From NCBI RefSeq assembly GCF_000389965.1, contig NC_021191.1, forward strand, positions 3,101,501 to 3,165,500: a DNA stretch of 64,000 nt. The letters are read 5' to 3'. Below, piece after piece: positions 1-8,584 of this stretch (positions are counted from its first letter, which is position 1; each line of letters begins with the position of its first letter). The translations under genes were made by a program, and so were the position numbers. The stretch is from Actinoplanes sp. N902-109 (lineage in GTDB: Bacteria; Actinomycetota; Actinomycetes; Mycobacteriales; Micromonosporaceae). Below the pieces are notes generated by a model. It saw only the letters and a program-made list of their open reading frames with translations. It was not told the DNA's origin and ran no database searches.

Positions 1-831
1 GCGGCGGCTCGGCGGTTGCGGGTGAGTCAGCCGGCGGTGTCGCAGACCATTGCCGCGCTGGAACAACAGACCGGTGTGGAGCTGCTGGTACGCCACAGCA
101 CGGGGGTGGAGCTCACCGATGCGGGGGCGGTGCTGGCCACCGAGGCCCGGGCCGTCCTGGCGCGGTACGACCAGGCGCTGACCGCGATAGGGCAGTTCGC
201 CGGCACCGGTGGCACCGATCTGCGGATCGGCGTACCCCTCGAGTTCCCCTCCCACCTGCTGCCGGACGCGGTGACGGCGTTGGTTGCGACGCATCCCCGC
301 ACCCGGGTCGCGCTGCGGCACCTGTCCTCGGCCACCCAGCTCGACGCCTTGCGGGCCGGCGAACTGGACCTGGGGCTGCTGCGCACCCGGCCGGCCGATC
401 GCGACCTCGATGCCATGGTGGTCGTCGAGGAGAAACTGGGCGTGTTGCTGGCCGCGGCTGCGGAGCCTGCCGGTCCTGACGGCATCCGGCTGGAGACTCT
501 GGCCGGCCTGTCCTGGGTGGGTTTTCCCCGAGCTGACAGCCCGGCCTGGTTCGACGAGATCGCCGCTGTCCTTCGCAGTCACGGTCTGCACCCCGGGCCG
601 CCTGCCGGCGCGGGCCAGTCGCTGATCGCCGAAGTGAAGTTGGCTGCGGTCAGCGCAGGTCAGGCGTTCGCGTTCGCCCCGGAGAAGTGGTTGCAGCCGT
701 TGCCGCCCGGCGTGGTGTGGACTGCACTGAAGGGAAGTCCGCTCGTCCGGCGTACCTGGGCGGTGTGGCCGGCCGACTCCCGTCGCCGTGACCTGGCCGC
801 CCTCGTCTCGCACCTCGATCAGGGGCCGTGA
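1..831 (+). CDS. LysR family transcriptional regulator (5' end outside window)
   Basis: The reading frame is already open at base 1, so the true start and part of the helix-turn-helix lie upstream. The visible N-terminus carries the LysR recognition helix (RVSQPAVSQTIAALE), followed by a LysR substrate-binding domain across the remaining 250 residues. LysR proteins are tetrameric DNA-binding regulators that respond to a small ligand. The next gene on the same strand is an SDR reductase 170 bases downstream, a plausible but unproven target. The effector cannot be told from sequence. Confidence 0.9.
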   Translation, partial: AAARRLRVSQPAVSQTIAALEQQTGVELLVRHSTGVELTDAGAVLATEARAVLARYDQALTAIGQFAGTGGTDLRIGVPLEFPSHLLPDAVTALVATHPRTRVALRHLSSATQLDALRAGELDLGLLRTRPADRDLDAMVVVEEKLGVLLAAAAEPAGPDGIRLETLAGLSWVGFPRADSPAWFDEIAAVLRSHGLHPGPPAGAGQSLIAEVKLAAVSAGQAFAFAPEKWLQPLPPGVVWTALKGSPLVRRTWAVWPADSRRRDLAALVSHLDQGP

Positions 832-1000
832 GGGGAAGGACCGGTGTGCCGGCCGCACGTGGTGGTGGTTCCCGCCGGGCGCCGGTGATGGCCGCTCATA
901 AGTACGGTTTATGGCGGCCGGGATGCGATCGCTGCGCTGCCTGCTTACACCATCCGGCGACCCCGATCGGGGGAGCGGAGCAGGGAAAAGGTGAGCAGTG

Positions 1001-1747
1001 ATGGGCACGGAACTTTCCGGCAAGGTGGCGCTGGTGACCGGCGGCAACAGCGGTATCGGGCGGGCCGCGGCGACGGCGCTGGCCGCCCGTGGCGCGACGG
1101 TGGTGCTGTCGGGGCGTGACGCCGGACGCGGTACGCGGGCGGTGCAACTGATCGAGCAGGCCGGCGGAAAGGCGTTCTTCGTCGCGACCGACCTGAACAA
1201 CGAGGCCTCCGCCCGCTCGCTGGCGGCGCGGGCCGTGGAGCTGGCCGGTCCGGTCGACATCCTCGTCAACAGTGCGGGCGTCTTCCCGTTCGGGCCGACC
1301 GAGAAGACGAGCGAGGAGCAGTTCGACGACGTCTACGCGATCAATGTCAAGGCGCCGTACTTCCTGGTGGCGGAGCTGGCGCCGGCGATGGCGGCGCGCG
1401 GGTACGGCGCCGTCGTCAACGTGACCACGATGGTGGCCGAGTTCGGCGCCGCCGGGATGGGTCTCTACGGCTCCAGCAAGGCCGCGCTGGTGCTGCTCAC
1501 CAAGGCGTGGGCGGCGGAGTTCGGGCCCAGCGGCGTACGGGTCAACGCGGTCAGCCCGGGCCCCACCCGTACCGAGGGAACCGCCGCGATGGGTGAGTCG
1601 CTCGACCAGCTCGCCGCCGCGGGTCCGGCCGGACGCCCGGGTAGCGCCGAGGAGATCGCGGAGGCGATCGTGTTCCTGGCGACGGACGCCGCGTCGTTCG
1701 TGCACGGCGCCGTCCTGCCGGTCGACGGCGGCCGGATCGCGGTCTGA
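1001..1747 (+). CDS. SDR family NAD(P)-dependent oxidoreductase
   Basis: This is a classical short-chain dehydrogenase of about 248 residues. It shows the cofactor motif TGGNSGIG near the N-terminus, NSAG in place of the usual NNAG, and the catalytic YxxxK as YGSSK in the middle. It should be a cytosolic oxidoreductase acting on a carbonyl or alcohol; the substrate is unknown. ATG 1001 is preferred because a GGGAAAAGG Shine-Dalgarno lies about ten bases upstream; GTG 998 is in frame directly before it. A strong terminator follows, so it is probably monocistronic. Confidence 0.9.
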   Translation: MGTELSGKVALVTGGNSGIGRAAATALAARGATVVLSGRDAGRGTRAVQLIEQAGGKAFFVATDLNNEASARSLAARAVELAGPVDILVNSAGVFPFGPTEKTSEEQFDDVYAINVKAPYFLVAELAPAMAARGYGAVVNVTTMVAEFGAAGMGLYGSSKAALVLLTKAWAAEFGPSGVRVNAVSPGPTRTEGTAAMGESLDQLAAAGPAGRPGSAEEIAEAIVFLATDAASFVHGAVLPVDGGRIAV

Positions 1748-1772
1748 CCCGCGTCGGACTGCTGGGCACATG

Positions 1773-1809
1773 CGGAAGGGGCGGAGCCGAGCCGGCTCCG
1801 CCCCTTCCG
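1773..1809 (+). terminator. Strong intrinsic-type hairpin after SDR gene
   Basis: A perfect 16-bp stem (1773-1788 with 1794-1809) encloses a five-base loop. There is no U tract, as is common in high-GC actinomycetes. It lies 26 bases after the SDR stop and separates that gene from the Endo H-like gene. Confidence 0.8.
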
Positions 1810-1963
1810 GGCTCAGGTGTGCCCGCAGGCTGCGCCTACCGCTCGATGAAGGGCCGGCGACCGGCGACGCGGGAGGCACGCCCCGGTGCCGGCGTATGTG
1901 TGCAACGAACGCCTTGCGCAGCCGCACCGCGCCGAGCGGACATGAATCGGCCGAGATCGATTG

Positions 1964-1979
1964 ACTAAAGCGGTTTAGT
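1964..1979. promoter_or_regulatory. Palindromic operator candidate upstream of Endo H-like gene
   Basis: ACTAAA (1964-1969) and TTTAGT (1974-1979) form a perfect inverted repeat around GCGG, 65-80 bases before the glycosidase start. It stands out as AT-rich in a GC-rich background. Its shape fits a LacI- or ROK-type operator; the regulator is unknown. Confidence 0.45.
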
Positions 1980-2044
1980 TGTTCACCATCCCCCATAGGG
2001 ATCGGCTTACCTCGATCAAAGCTCTGTTCGACGGGAGTGTGGAC

Positions 2045-2956
2045 ATGCACGGGACGACACGTCGGATCGGCCGCAAAGCTGTCTGTGCAGCGCTGGGGGT
2101 GGTGTGTGCGGTCCTGGCTGTGCCGGGCGGGGCGCACGCCGCCGCGGCGAAACCGGCCGCCACGAAATCCGGGCCGACGAGCATCGCCTACGTCGAGGTC
2201 AACAACTACGACCTCAGCAACGTCGGCCGGTACCGGCTCGCGAACGGGGCGAACGCCTTCGACGTCGCGATCATCTTCGCTGCGAACATCAACTACGACG
2301 GCACCAAGGCTCAGCTGTACTTCAACGACCGGGTGCGGGCGACCCTCGCCAACGCGGCCACCCAGATCGCCCCGCTGCAGGCGAAAGGCATCAAGGTCGA
2401 GTTGTCGCTGCTCGGGAACCACCAGGGTGCCGGCTTCGCCAACTTCACGACGCAGGCTGCCGCCGCCGACTTCGCGGCACAGGTGGCAGCGGCGGTGTCG
2501 AAATACGGTCTCGACGGGGTCGATCTCGACGACGAATACGCCGACTACGGCACCAACGGTACGCCGCAGCCGAACTCGCAGTCGATAGGTTGGCTCATCA
2601 CCGCCCTGCGCACCGCGATGCCCGGCAAGCTGCTGTCGTTCTACAACATCGGCCCGTCGGCAAGCAGCCTGGCCTCCTCCAGCGCGACGATCGGGGCGAA
2701 GCTGAACTACGCGTGGAACCCCTACTACGGCAGCTACAGCGTGCCGCGGATCCCCGGCCTCACGGCTTCGCACCTGTCGCCCGCCGCGGTCGACATCCAG
2801 GGCACCTCGTCGAGCACGGCGGCGTCGCTGGCCCGGCGTACGGTCTCGGACGGGTACGGCGTCTTCATGACCTACAACCTGCCGGGCAACGACGTGCACT
2901 CGTACGTCTCGTCCTTCACCGTCCCGCTGTACGGCCAGGCCGCCGTCTACCAGTGA
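2045..2956 (+). CDS. Secreted endo-beta-N-acetylglucosaminidase, Endo H type (GH18)
   Basis: The predicted enzyme cleaves the chitobiose core of N-linked high-mannose glycans outside the cell. The 303-residue precursor begins with a Sec signal peptide (RR, a hydrophobic stretch, then AHA-AAA near residue 31). The GH18 catalytic motif DGVDLDDEYADYG has its general acid at about Glu164, and downstream segments (NYAWNPYYG, ARRTVSDGYGVFMTYNL) match what I remember of Streptomyces Endo H. ATG 2045 is chosen because GGGAG precedes it by seven bases and the signal peptide follows at once. A terminator closes the unit. With the GH20 and GH3 enzymes nearby it suggests glycan foraging. Confidence 0.92.
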   Translation: MHGTTRRIGRKAVCAALGVVCAVLAVPGGAHAAAAKPAATKSGPTSIAYVEVNNYDLSNVGRYRLANGANAFDVAIIFAANINYDGTKAQLYFNDRVRATLANAATQIAPLQAKGIKVELSLLGNHQGAGFANFTTQAAAADFAAQVAAAVSKYGLDGVDLDDEYADYGTNGTPQPNSQSIGWLITALRTAMPGKLLSFYNIGPSASSLASSSATIGAKLNYAWNPYYGSYSVPRIPGLTASHLSPAAVDIQGTSSSTAASLARRTVSDGYGVFMTYNLPGNDVHSYVSSFTVPLYGQAAVYQ

Positions 2957-2962
2957 GGTGAT

Positions 2963-2993
2963 GCCCGGCCGGGTCTTTCGAACCCGGCCGGGC
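2963..2993 (+). terminator. Hairpin terminator after Endo H-like gene
   Basis: A perfect 12-bp GC stem (2963-2974 with 2982-2993) with a seven-base loop lies seven bases after the stop codon. Confidence 0.75.
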
Positions 2994-3124
2994 CGACCGA
3001 GTGCTGCCGTCCGCCGTACGGCATGCCGGAATCGGTGCAAATGGCTATAGGGCCGTCGCGCGCACCACCACGCCCCATAACCGGTTGAACTCGGACCGCA
3101 ATGTAAAGGAATGGTAACGACAAA

Positions 3125-3154
3125 CGGTCGACGGTCGACAATCGGCGGTCGACC
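3125..3154. promoter_or_regulatory. Triple CGGTCGAC repeat upstream of the large operon
   Basis: Three copies of CGGTCGAC start at 3125, 3132 and 3146, so their spacings (7 and 14) are multiples of seven. The last copy is part of the palindrome GGTCGACC. The block sits immediately before the first gene (start 3170). It is a candidate operator for the GntR/FCD regulator encoded near the end of the operon, since that family often binds short GT-N-AC palindromes. Confidence 0.45.
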
Positions 3155-3169
3155 ACCAAAGATCCGTTC

Positions 3170-4168
3170 ATGCCTTCGACACCGTTGACGGTCGTCATCG
3201 CGAGCTACCTCGAACCCGAGCTCGTGGACCGTATCGCCGCGGCCGACCCCGGTCTGACCGTGCTCTACGAGCCCGAGTTGCTGCCGGTGCCGCAGTACCG
3301 CTGCGACCACGGCGGCCTGCGCCCCGAACTCACCGCCGAGCAGGCCGAACGCTGGGCGGACCTGCTCTCGCAGGCCGACATCGCCTTCGACTTCGACTGG
3401 GAACGGCCGGGCGAGCTGGCGGTGCGGGCGCCGAAGCTGCGATGGGTGCAGGCAACCAGTGCCGGCATCGGCGGCTTCGTGCAGCGCACCGGTCTGGACC
3501 GTACGGGGATCGAGTTCACCACGGCGGGCGGGATCCACGCGGTGCCGCTGGCCGAGTTCGCGCTCACCGGCGCCCTGCACTTCATCAAGGGCGTACCCGA
3601 GCTGCGGCGGCGGCAGCAGGCGCACGTCTGGGAGCGGTACACCACGTCGCAGCTCGCCGGGCGCACGGTCACCGTGGTCGGGCTGGGCGGGATGGGGCGT
3701 CAGGTCGCCCGGACGTTCGAAGCGCTCGGCACGACGGTGATCGGCATCGGCCGTACGGGGAACGCGGTCGACCTCGACGAGGTGCTGCCGCGCACGGATG
3801 TGCTGGTGCTGTGCTGCCCGCTGACGCCGGAGACCGAGGGGCTGATCGGTGCCGGGCAGCTGGCTCTGCTGCCGCGCGGCGCCGTCCTGGTGAACATCTC
3901 GCGAGGGCCCGTCGTGGACCAGACAGCCCTGATCGAATCGCTGCGTGCGGGGCATCTCGCCGGCGCGGCGCTCGACGTGTTCGCCACCGAACCACTGCCC
4001 GGCTCGTCGCCGCTGTGGGACCTGGACACCGTGCTCGTCTCGCCGCACTCGGCGTCCACCGTGGCCGGCGAGAACGCCGCCCTCACCGAGCTGTTCCTCG
4101 ACAACCTGCGCCGCTACCGGGCCGGTGAACCGATGCTCAACCGCTACCACCGCGACCGCGGCTACTGA
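3170..4168 (+). CDS. D-2-hydroxyacid dehydrogenase family protein
   Basis: This 332-residue NAD(H)-dependent oxidoreductase would interconvert a 2-oxo acid and a D-2-hydroxy acid. The Rossmann motif GLGGMG lies near residue 170. The catalytic triad is recognisable: Arg in NISRGPVVD, Glu in ATEPLP, His in SPHSAST. The N-terminal substrate domain is divergent, so the substrate is not predictable. It is the first gene of the 16-gene unit, preceded by the CGGTCGAC repeats and followed 13 bases later by the DapA-like gene. A role in handling keto acids released by the aminotransferase of the same operon is inference. Confidence 0.85.
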   Translation: MPSTPLTVVIASYLEPELVDRIAAADPGLTVLYEPELLPVPQYRCDHGGLRPELTAEQAERWADLLSQADIAFDFDWERPGELAVRAPKLRWVQATSAGIGGFVQRTGLDRTGIEFTTAGGIHAVPLAEFALTGALHFIKGVPELRRRQQAHVWERYTTSQLAGRTVTVVGLGGMGRQVARTFEALGTTVIGIGRTGNAVDLDEVLPRTDVLVLCCPLTPETEGLIGAGQLALLPRGAVLVNISRGPVVDQTALIESLRAGHLAGAALDVFATEPLPGSSPLWDLDTVLVSPHSASTVAGENAALTELFLDNLRRYRAGEPMLNRYHRDRGY

Positions 4169-4181
4169 CCGGAGGAATCAG

Positions 4182-5087
4182 ATGAGCAGCCTGCGTGGCA
4201 CCTGGTACATCAGCCCGACGCCGTTCACCGAGCAAGGCGCCGTCGACGTCGAGAGCCTGACCCGGCTCGTCGCGGCGGCCGCCCGGTGGGGCGCCGACGG
4301 CATCACCATCCTCGGCGTGATGGGCGAGGCGGCCGACCTGACCGGCGCCGAGCGTGACCTCGTGCTGACCACGGTGGCCGGCGCCGCCCGGGACGTCATC
4401 GCGTTCGCCGTCGGGTGCTCGGCGCCCTCGGCCGCCGTGGTGCGCGAGAACGCGCGCCGGGCCGTCGCCGCCGGAGCGAGCGCGGTCATGGTGTCCGCAC
4501 CGCCGCTGCTCAAGGACACCGACACGATCGGCGCTTTCTACCGGGCCGCCGCGGCCGGGCTCGACGTGCCGGTGATCGTGCAGGACGAGCCGGCCGCCAC
4601 CGGCGTCACGATGCCGGTCTCGGGGCTGCTGGCCGCGCTCGATGCCTGCGGCGCCGACACGGTGAAGCTGGAGGACCCGCCGACACCGCCGAAGATCTCC
4701 AAGCTGCTCGACCAGCGGCCCGGCCTGACCGTCTTCGGCGGGCTCGGCGGGGTCAGCGCCTACCACGAGCTGAAGCGCGGGGGAGCGGGCACGATGACCG
4801 GCTTCGCCTTCCCCGAGATCCTGCGGGCGATCCGGCTCGCCGCCGAGTCCGGCGACTGGGCCGAGGCCGCCCGCATCAACGACACGTACCTGCCGTACAT
4901 CGCCTTCGAGGGCCAGCCCAAGACGGGCCTGGCCATCCGCAAGGAGGTGCTGCGCCGGCGCGGGGTGCTGTCCACCGCCCGCACCCGGGCCCTGAGCCCG
5001 CTGCCCGACCAGCGCACGCTCGACGACCTGGACGACGTGCTCGCTCGCGTCGGCCTGGTGCCCGCACCGGAAGCGCTGGCGCTGTGA
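4182..5087 (+). CDS. Dihydrodipicolinate synthase/N-acetylneuraminate lyase family protein
   Basis: A TIM-barrel aldolase-type protein of 301 residues. The phosphate/carboxylate-binding motif appears as GVMGEA and the Schiff-base lysine as the K of DTVKLED. However, the YNxP motif that supplies the catalytic Tyr in DapA/NanA reads QDEP here, so Tyr is replaced by Gln. It therefore probably acts on a 2-oxo acid with altered chemistry rather than making dihydrodipicolinate. A good Shine-Dalgarno (GGAGG) precedes ATG 4182. The stop overlaps the GTG of the next gene. Confidence 0.85.
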   Translation: MSSLRGTWYISPTPFTEQGAVDVESLTRLVAAAARWGADGITILGVMGEAADLTGAERDLVLTTVAGAARDVIAFAVGCSAPSAAVVRENARRAVAAGASAVMVSAPPLLKDTDTIGAFYRAAAAGLDVPVIVQDEPAATGVTMPVSGLLAALDACGADTVKLEDPPTPPKISKLLDQRPGLTVFGGLGGVSAYHELKRGGAGTMTGFAFPEILRAIRLAAESGDWAEAARINDTYLPYIAFEGQPKTGLAIRKEVLRRRGVLSTARTRALSPLPDQRTLDDLDDVLARVGLVPAPEALAL

Positions 5088-5833
5088 AGGCCGTCGTCGG
5101 CGGGGCCAGCTCGGGCCTGGGCGCCGCGATCGCCGTCAACCTGGCCGCTCAGGGCTACGACCTGCTGCTGTGGGCCCGCAACCAGGACCGCCTCGACGCG
5201 GTCGCGCAGCGCATCGAAGGTGTCCAGGTCGAGACCGTCACCGCCGACGCCACCGACCCCGGGGCCGCCGAGAAGATCGCCGCCACCGCCGGGCACGCCG
5301 ACGTCCTCGTGCTCAACGCCGGTGGCCCGCCGCCGGCGCCGGCCGATCACACCGACGCCGACAGCTGGCGAGCGGCCCTGCAGCTGCTCACGGTGACACC
5401 GATCGACCTGGCCACCCGGCTGCTGCCCGGGATGCGGGAGCGCGGCTTCGGCCGGATCATCGCGGTGCTGTCGTCCGGGGTGCGCGAGCCGTTGCCCGAC
5501 CTTTCCTACTCGAACTCGGGCCGGGCGGCCCTCGCGGCCTGGCTCAAGACGGTCGGGCGCACGGTCGCCGCGGACGGCGTGACGGTCAACGGCGTGGTGC
5601 CGGGGCGGATCGACACCGAACGGGTGGCCGCCCTCGACCGGGCCGCCGCCGGCCGCACCGGGCGCGACGAGGCCACCGTACGGGCCGCGTCGATCGCCAC
5701 CATCCCGGCCGGCCGGTACGGCAAGCCCGAGGAATTCGCCAACGTCGTCGGATTCCTCGCCTCCCCGGCCTCGTCGTACGTGACCGCGAGCCTGCTGGCG
5801 TGCGACGGCGGCATGATGCGGAGCCTGACGTGA
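5084..5833 (+). CDS. SDR family oxidoreductase
   Basis: A 249-residue short-chain dehydrogenase starting at GTG 5084 inside a GTGA overlap with the upstream gene. The cofactor motif is GGASSGLG at residues 5-12. LNAGG stands where NNAG is usual, and the catalytic Tyr-Lys pair is altered: the segment is YSNSGRAAL, so the expected Lys is Arg (YxxxxR). It resembles the 3-oxoacyl-ACP-reductase-like SDRs found in catabolic clusters. The changed active site leaves the reaction uncertain. The next gene starts four bases before its end. Confidence 0.82.
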   Translation: MKAVVGGASSGLGAAIAVNLAAQGYDLLLWARNQDRLDAVAQRIEGVQVETVTADATDPGAAEKIAATAGHADVLVLNAGGPPPAPADHTDADSWRAALQLLTVTPIDLATRLLPGMRERGFGRIIAVLSSGVREPLPDLSYSNSGRAALAAWLKTVGRTVAADGVTVNGVVPGRIDTERVAALDRAAAGRTGRDEATVRAASIATIPAGRYGKPEEFANVVGFLASPASSYVTASLLACDGGMMRSLT

Positions 5834-6978
5834 TCGCCCCCGAGGTCGCCGGCACCGCCGCCTCCGGCATCCGGGCCGTGGCCAACGCCGCCTGGGCCCG
5901 TCCCGACGCCAACCACCTCGAGTTCGGCGAGCCCGACTTCGACACCCCCGCGCACATCGTCGAGGCAGCCGACCGGGCCGCCCGCGACGGGCACACCCGC
6001 TACGGGCCCAGCGCCGGCCTGCCCGCCCTGCGCGAGGCCGTGACCGTCAAGCTGGCCCGGGACAACGCGGTGCGAAGCGGCGATGTCGTCGTCACCGCGG
6101 GCGGGGTGGGCGCGCTGTTCGCCACCTACCGCACCCTGCTCTCACCGGGCGACGAGATCCTCGTCCCCGACCCGGGCTGGCCCAACTTCGCCACGATCGC
6201 CACCCTGCTCGGCGCCGTGCCGCGCGGCTACCGGCTCGTGGCGAACGAGAACCACACCCCCGACTACGACCACCTCGCCGCGCTCACCGGTCCCCGGACG
6301 AAGGCGATCGTCATCAACTCGCCGTCCAACCCGGTCGGCTACCAGTGGACCGCCGCGCAGCTGGCCGACATCGGCGAGTGGGCGGCCCGCAACAACCTCG
6401 TCGTCATCTCCGACGAGTGCTACGACCAGCTCTGGCTGGACCAGCCCGCGCCCTCCTTCGCGGCGGCCGCGCCCGGCATCGCCTCGGTCACCGTGTTCTC
6501 GCTGTCCAAGAGCTACGCCATGACCGGTTGGCGGGTCGGCTACGCGGTGACCACCGGGGAACTCGCGGCCGCACTGGCCCGCGTGCAAGAGGTCACGGCC
6601 TCGTGTGTGAACACCATCGCTCAGCATGCCGCGGTCGCGGCGCTCACCGGCGACCAGCAGTGCGTGGCCGTCATGCGCGCCGCGTACCGCGAACGCCGCG
6701 ACACCGCCCTGGCCGCGGCCCAGCGGCTCGGCCTGCCCGCCACCCGGCCGGCCGGCGCCTTCTATCTCTGGCTCACGGTGCCCGGGCAGGACGACGGGTT
6801 CGCCCGCCGGCTGCTCGACCGGACCGGCACCGCCGCGGCGCCCGGCACGGCCTTCGGGCCGGCCGGCGCCGGACATCTCCGCCTCTCCTTGGCCGCGGCC
6901 ACCGGCAACGTGGTCCGTGGCCTCACCGACGTCCGCTCCCTGCTCGCCGACAACCAACACCCCCACCCGGAACGATAA
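5830..6978 (+). CDS. Pyridoxal-phosphate aminotransferase, class I/II
   Basis: A 382-residue fold-type I PLP enzyme, similar in layout to aspartate/aromatic aminotransferases. The PLP lysine is in SLSKSYAMTGWRVGY (about residue 227); NSPSNPVG and SDECYD carry the Asn and the Asp/Tyr that contact the cofactor. GTG 5830 sits in a GTGA overlap with the SDR gene. It probably removes the amino group from an amino acid released from the imported compound and supplies keto acid to the dehydrogenases next to it. The amino donor is unknown. Confidence 0.88.
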   Translation: MIAPEVAGTAASGIRAVANAAWARPDANHLEFGEPDFDTPAHIVEAADRAARDGHTRYGPSAGLPALREAVTVKLARDNAVRSGDVVVTAGGVGALFATYRTLLSPGDEILVPDPGWPNFATIATLLGAVPRGYRLVANENHTPDYDHLAALTGPRTKAIVINSPSNPVGYQWTAAQLADIGEWAARNNLVVISDECYDQLWLDQPAPSFAAAAPGIASVTVFSLSKSYAMTGWRVGYAVTTGELAAALARVQEVTASCVNTIAQHAAVAALTGDQQCVAVMRAAYRERRDTALAAAQRLGLPATRPAGAFYLWLTVPGQDDGFARRLLDRTGTAAAPGTAFGPAGAGHLRLSLAAATGNVVRGLTDVRSLLADNQHPHPER

Positions 6979-6989
6979 GGAGGCCCCGG

Positions 6990-8579
6990 ATGGCAGCTCG
7001 CAAGCTCATCCTGGCGGCGTTGCTCTCGGGCGCGGTCGCTCTGACCGCCGCCTGCGCCGGCACCAGCGATGCCGATTCCCCCGCCCCCGGCGGCACCACC
7101 GCCAAGTACGGCGGCACCATGACCGTCGCCTACCAGAGCGACCCCAAGACCTTCGACCCGGCGGTGTGCTACGACGCCACCTGCTGGAACAACATGCGCA
7201 TGCTCTACGACCGGCTGTACGACTACACCGGCGACACGATGACCATCGCACCGCAGGCCGCGTCGGCCGAGCCCGAGGTCAGCGCGGACGGGCTCACCTA
7301 CACCATCAAGCTGCGCTCCGGCATGACGTTCAGCGACGGCAAGCCGGTCACCGCCAAGGACTTCGTCTACTCGTTCGGGCGCATCTTCGACCCGGCCACC
7401 AAGTCGCCGGTGCAGGGCTTCTGGACCGGGGTGGCCGGCGGTGCCAAGGGCATCACCGCCGTCGACGACACCACCCTGCAGATCAAGCTGAGCGCGCCCA
7501 ACAGCGCCTTCAAGTACATCCTGGCCATGCCGCACTCGTCGGTGATCGAGGACGGCACGGGCGGCAACCAGCCCGTCGGCTCGGGGCCGTTCACCCTCGA
7601 CCACTTCACCCCCGGTCAGGAGATCGTGGTCAACCGGAACCCGAAGTACTGGGATTCCCCCCGGCCGTACGTGGACAAGGTCGTCGAGAAGCTCGGTGTG
7701 GACCCGCACGTCGCGCTGCTGTCGCTGCAGAAGGGTGACATCGACCTGATGGGCGACCCGATCCCGGCCGCCGACTACCTGACCGTCACCAGCAACGCGG
7801 CGCTCAAGGCGCAGACCACCACGATCGTCAAGCCGTCGACCTACTTCGTCACGATGAACACGAAGATCAAGCCCTTCGACAACCCGAAGGTACGCGAGGC
7901 GGTGTCGTACGCCTTCGACCGCTCGTTCCTGCTGAAGCTGGTGGCCGGGCAGGGCAAGCCGGCCAACGAGTACCTGCCGCCGGGCATCACCGGTTACACC
8001 GACGAGAAGCTGGTGCACGACCAGGACCTCGTCAAGGCCAAGCAGTTGCTCAGCGAGGCCGGCTACCCGAACGGCTTCTCCACCGAGATGTACTCCTGGA
8101 ACACCTCGCCCTGGACCGCGTTGCTGCCGCAGTTGCAGCAGGACCTGGCCAAGATCGGCATCACCGTCGACGCCAAGCCGGTGCAGCAGAGCGCGTTCTT
8201 CGACCTGGCCGGCACGCCCGGCAAGGCCCCGATGACGCTCACCTTCTGGGTCGCCGACTACCCGGACGCCAGCGACTTCTACCAGGCGCTGCTGTCCTGC
8301 GCGGCGGCCATCCCCGGCGGCCAGAACTACCCGTTCTACTGCAACAAGAACGTGGACGACCTGGTCAACAAGGCGCTCGCGGCCAAGGACAGCGCGGCGG
8401 CCACCGAGACCTACGTGCAGGCGACCAAGGCCATGCTGGCCGACAACCCGGTCGTGCCGCTCTACTACGGCTCCAAGACCGAGGTCTTCAACAAGACCGT
8501 GGGCGGCTACCACTCGCAGCCCATCTGGGGCTGGGACATGACCAACTACTGGAAGACCGACGGCGCCGCCAGTCGCTGA
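6990..8579 (+). CDS. ABC transporter substrate-binding lipoprotein, peptide/nickel family (SBP_bac_5)
   Basis: A 529-residue extracellular binding protein anchored by a lipid. The signal peptide ends in LTAAC with the lipidated Cys at residue 22. The body has cluster-C binding-protein features (FDPAVCYD, a LRSGMTFSDGKPVTA-type segment, VREAVSYAFDR), typical of DppA/OppA-type proteins for peptides, glycosides or metal chelates. GGAGG lies a few bases upstream of ATG 6990. It is the capture component of the importer encoded by the next four genes. The ligand is not predictable. Confidence 0.92.
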   Translation: MAARKLILAALLSGAVALTAACAGTSDADSPAPGGTTAKYGGTMTVAYQSDPKTFDPAVCYDATCWNNMRMLYDRLYDYTGDTMTIAPQAASAEPEVSADGLTYTIKLRSGMTFSDGKPVTAKDFVYSFGRIFDPATKSPVQGFWTGVAGGAKGITAVDDTTLQIKLSAPNSAFKYILAMPHSSVIEDGTGGNQPVGSGPFTLDHFTPGQEIVVNRNPKYWDSPRPYVDKVVEKLGVDPHVALLSLQKGDIDLMGDPIPAADYLTVTSNAALKAQTTTIVKPSTYFVTMNTKIKPFDNPKVREAVSYAFDRSFLLKLVAGQGKPANEYLPPGITGYTDEKLVHDQDLVKAKQLLSEAGYPNGFSTEMYSWNTSPWTALLPQLQQDLAKIGITVDAKPVQQSAFFDLAGTPGKAPMTLTFWVADYPDASDFYQALLSCAAAIPGGQNYPFYCNKNVDDLVNKALAAKDSAAATETYVQATKAMLADNPVVPLYYGSKTEVFNKTVGGYHSQPIWGWDMTNYWKTDGAASR

Positions 8580-8584
8580 CCGCC

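Noticed and set aside
3085..3118. TTGAAC with TAAAGG or GGTAAC as a -35/-10 promoter for the large operon
   Set aside because: Spacings are about 13 or 23 bases, outside the usual 16-19.
896..4150. 1084-codon open frame on the minus strand
   Set aside because: It lies antisense to four well-supported genes (SDR, Endo H, dehydrogenase and the intergenic signals). Its translation is Arg/Gly/His-rich low complexity, a third-position GC artefact.
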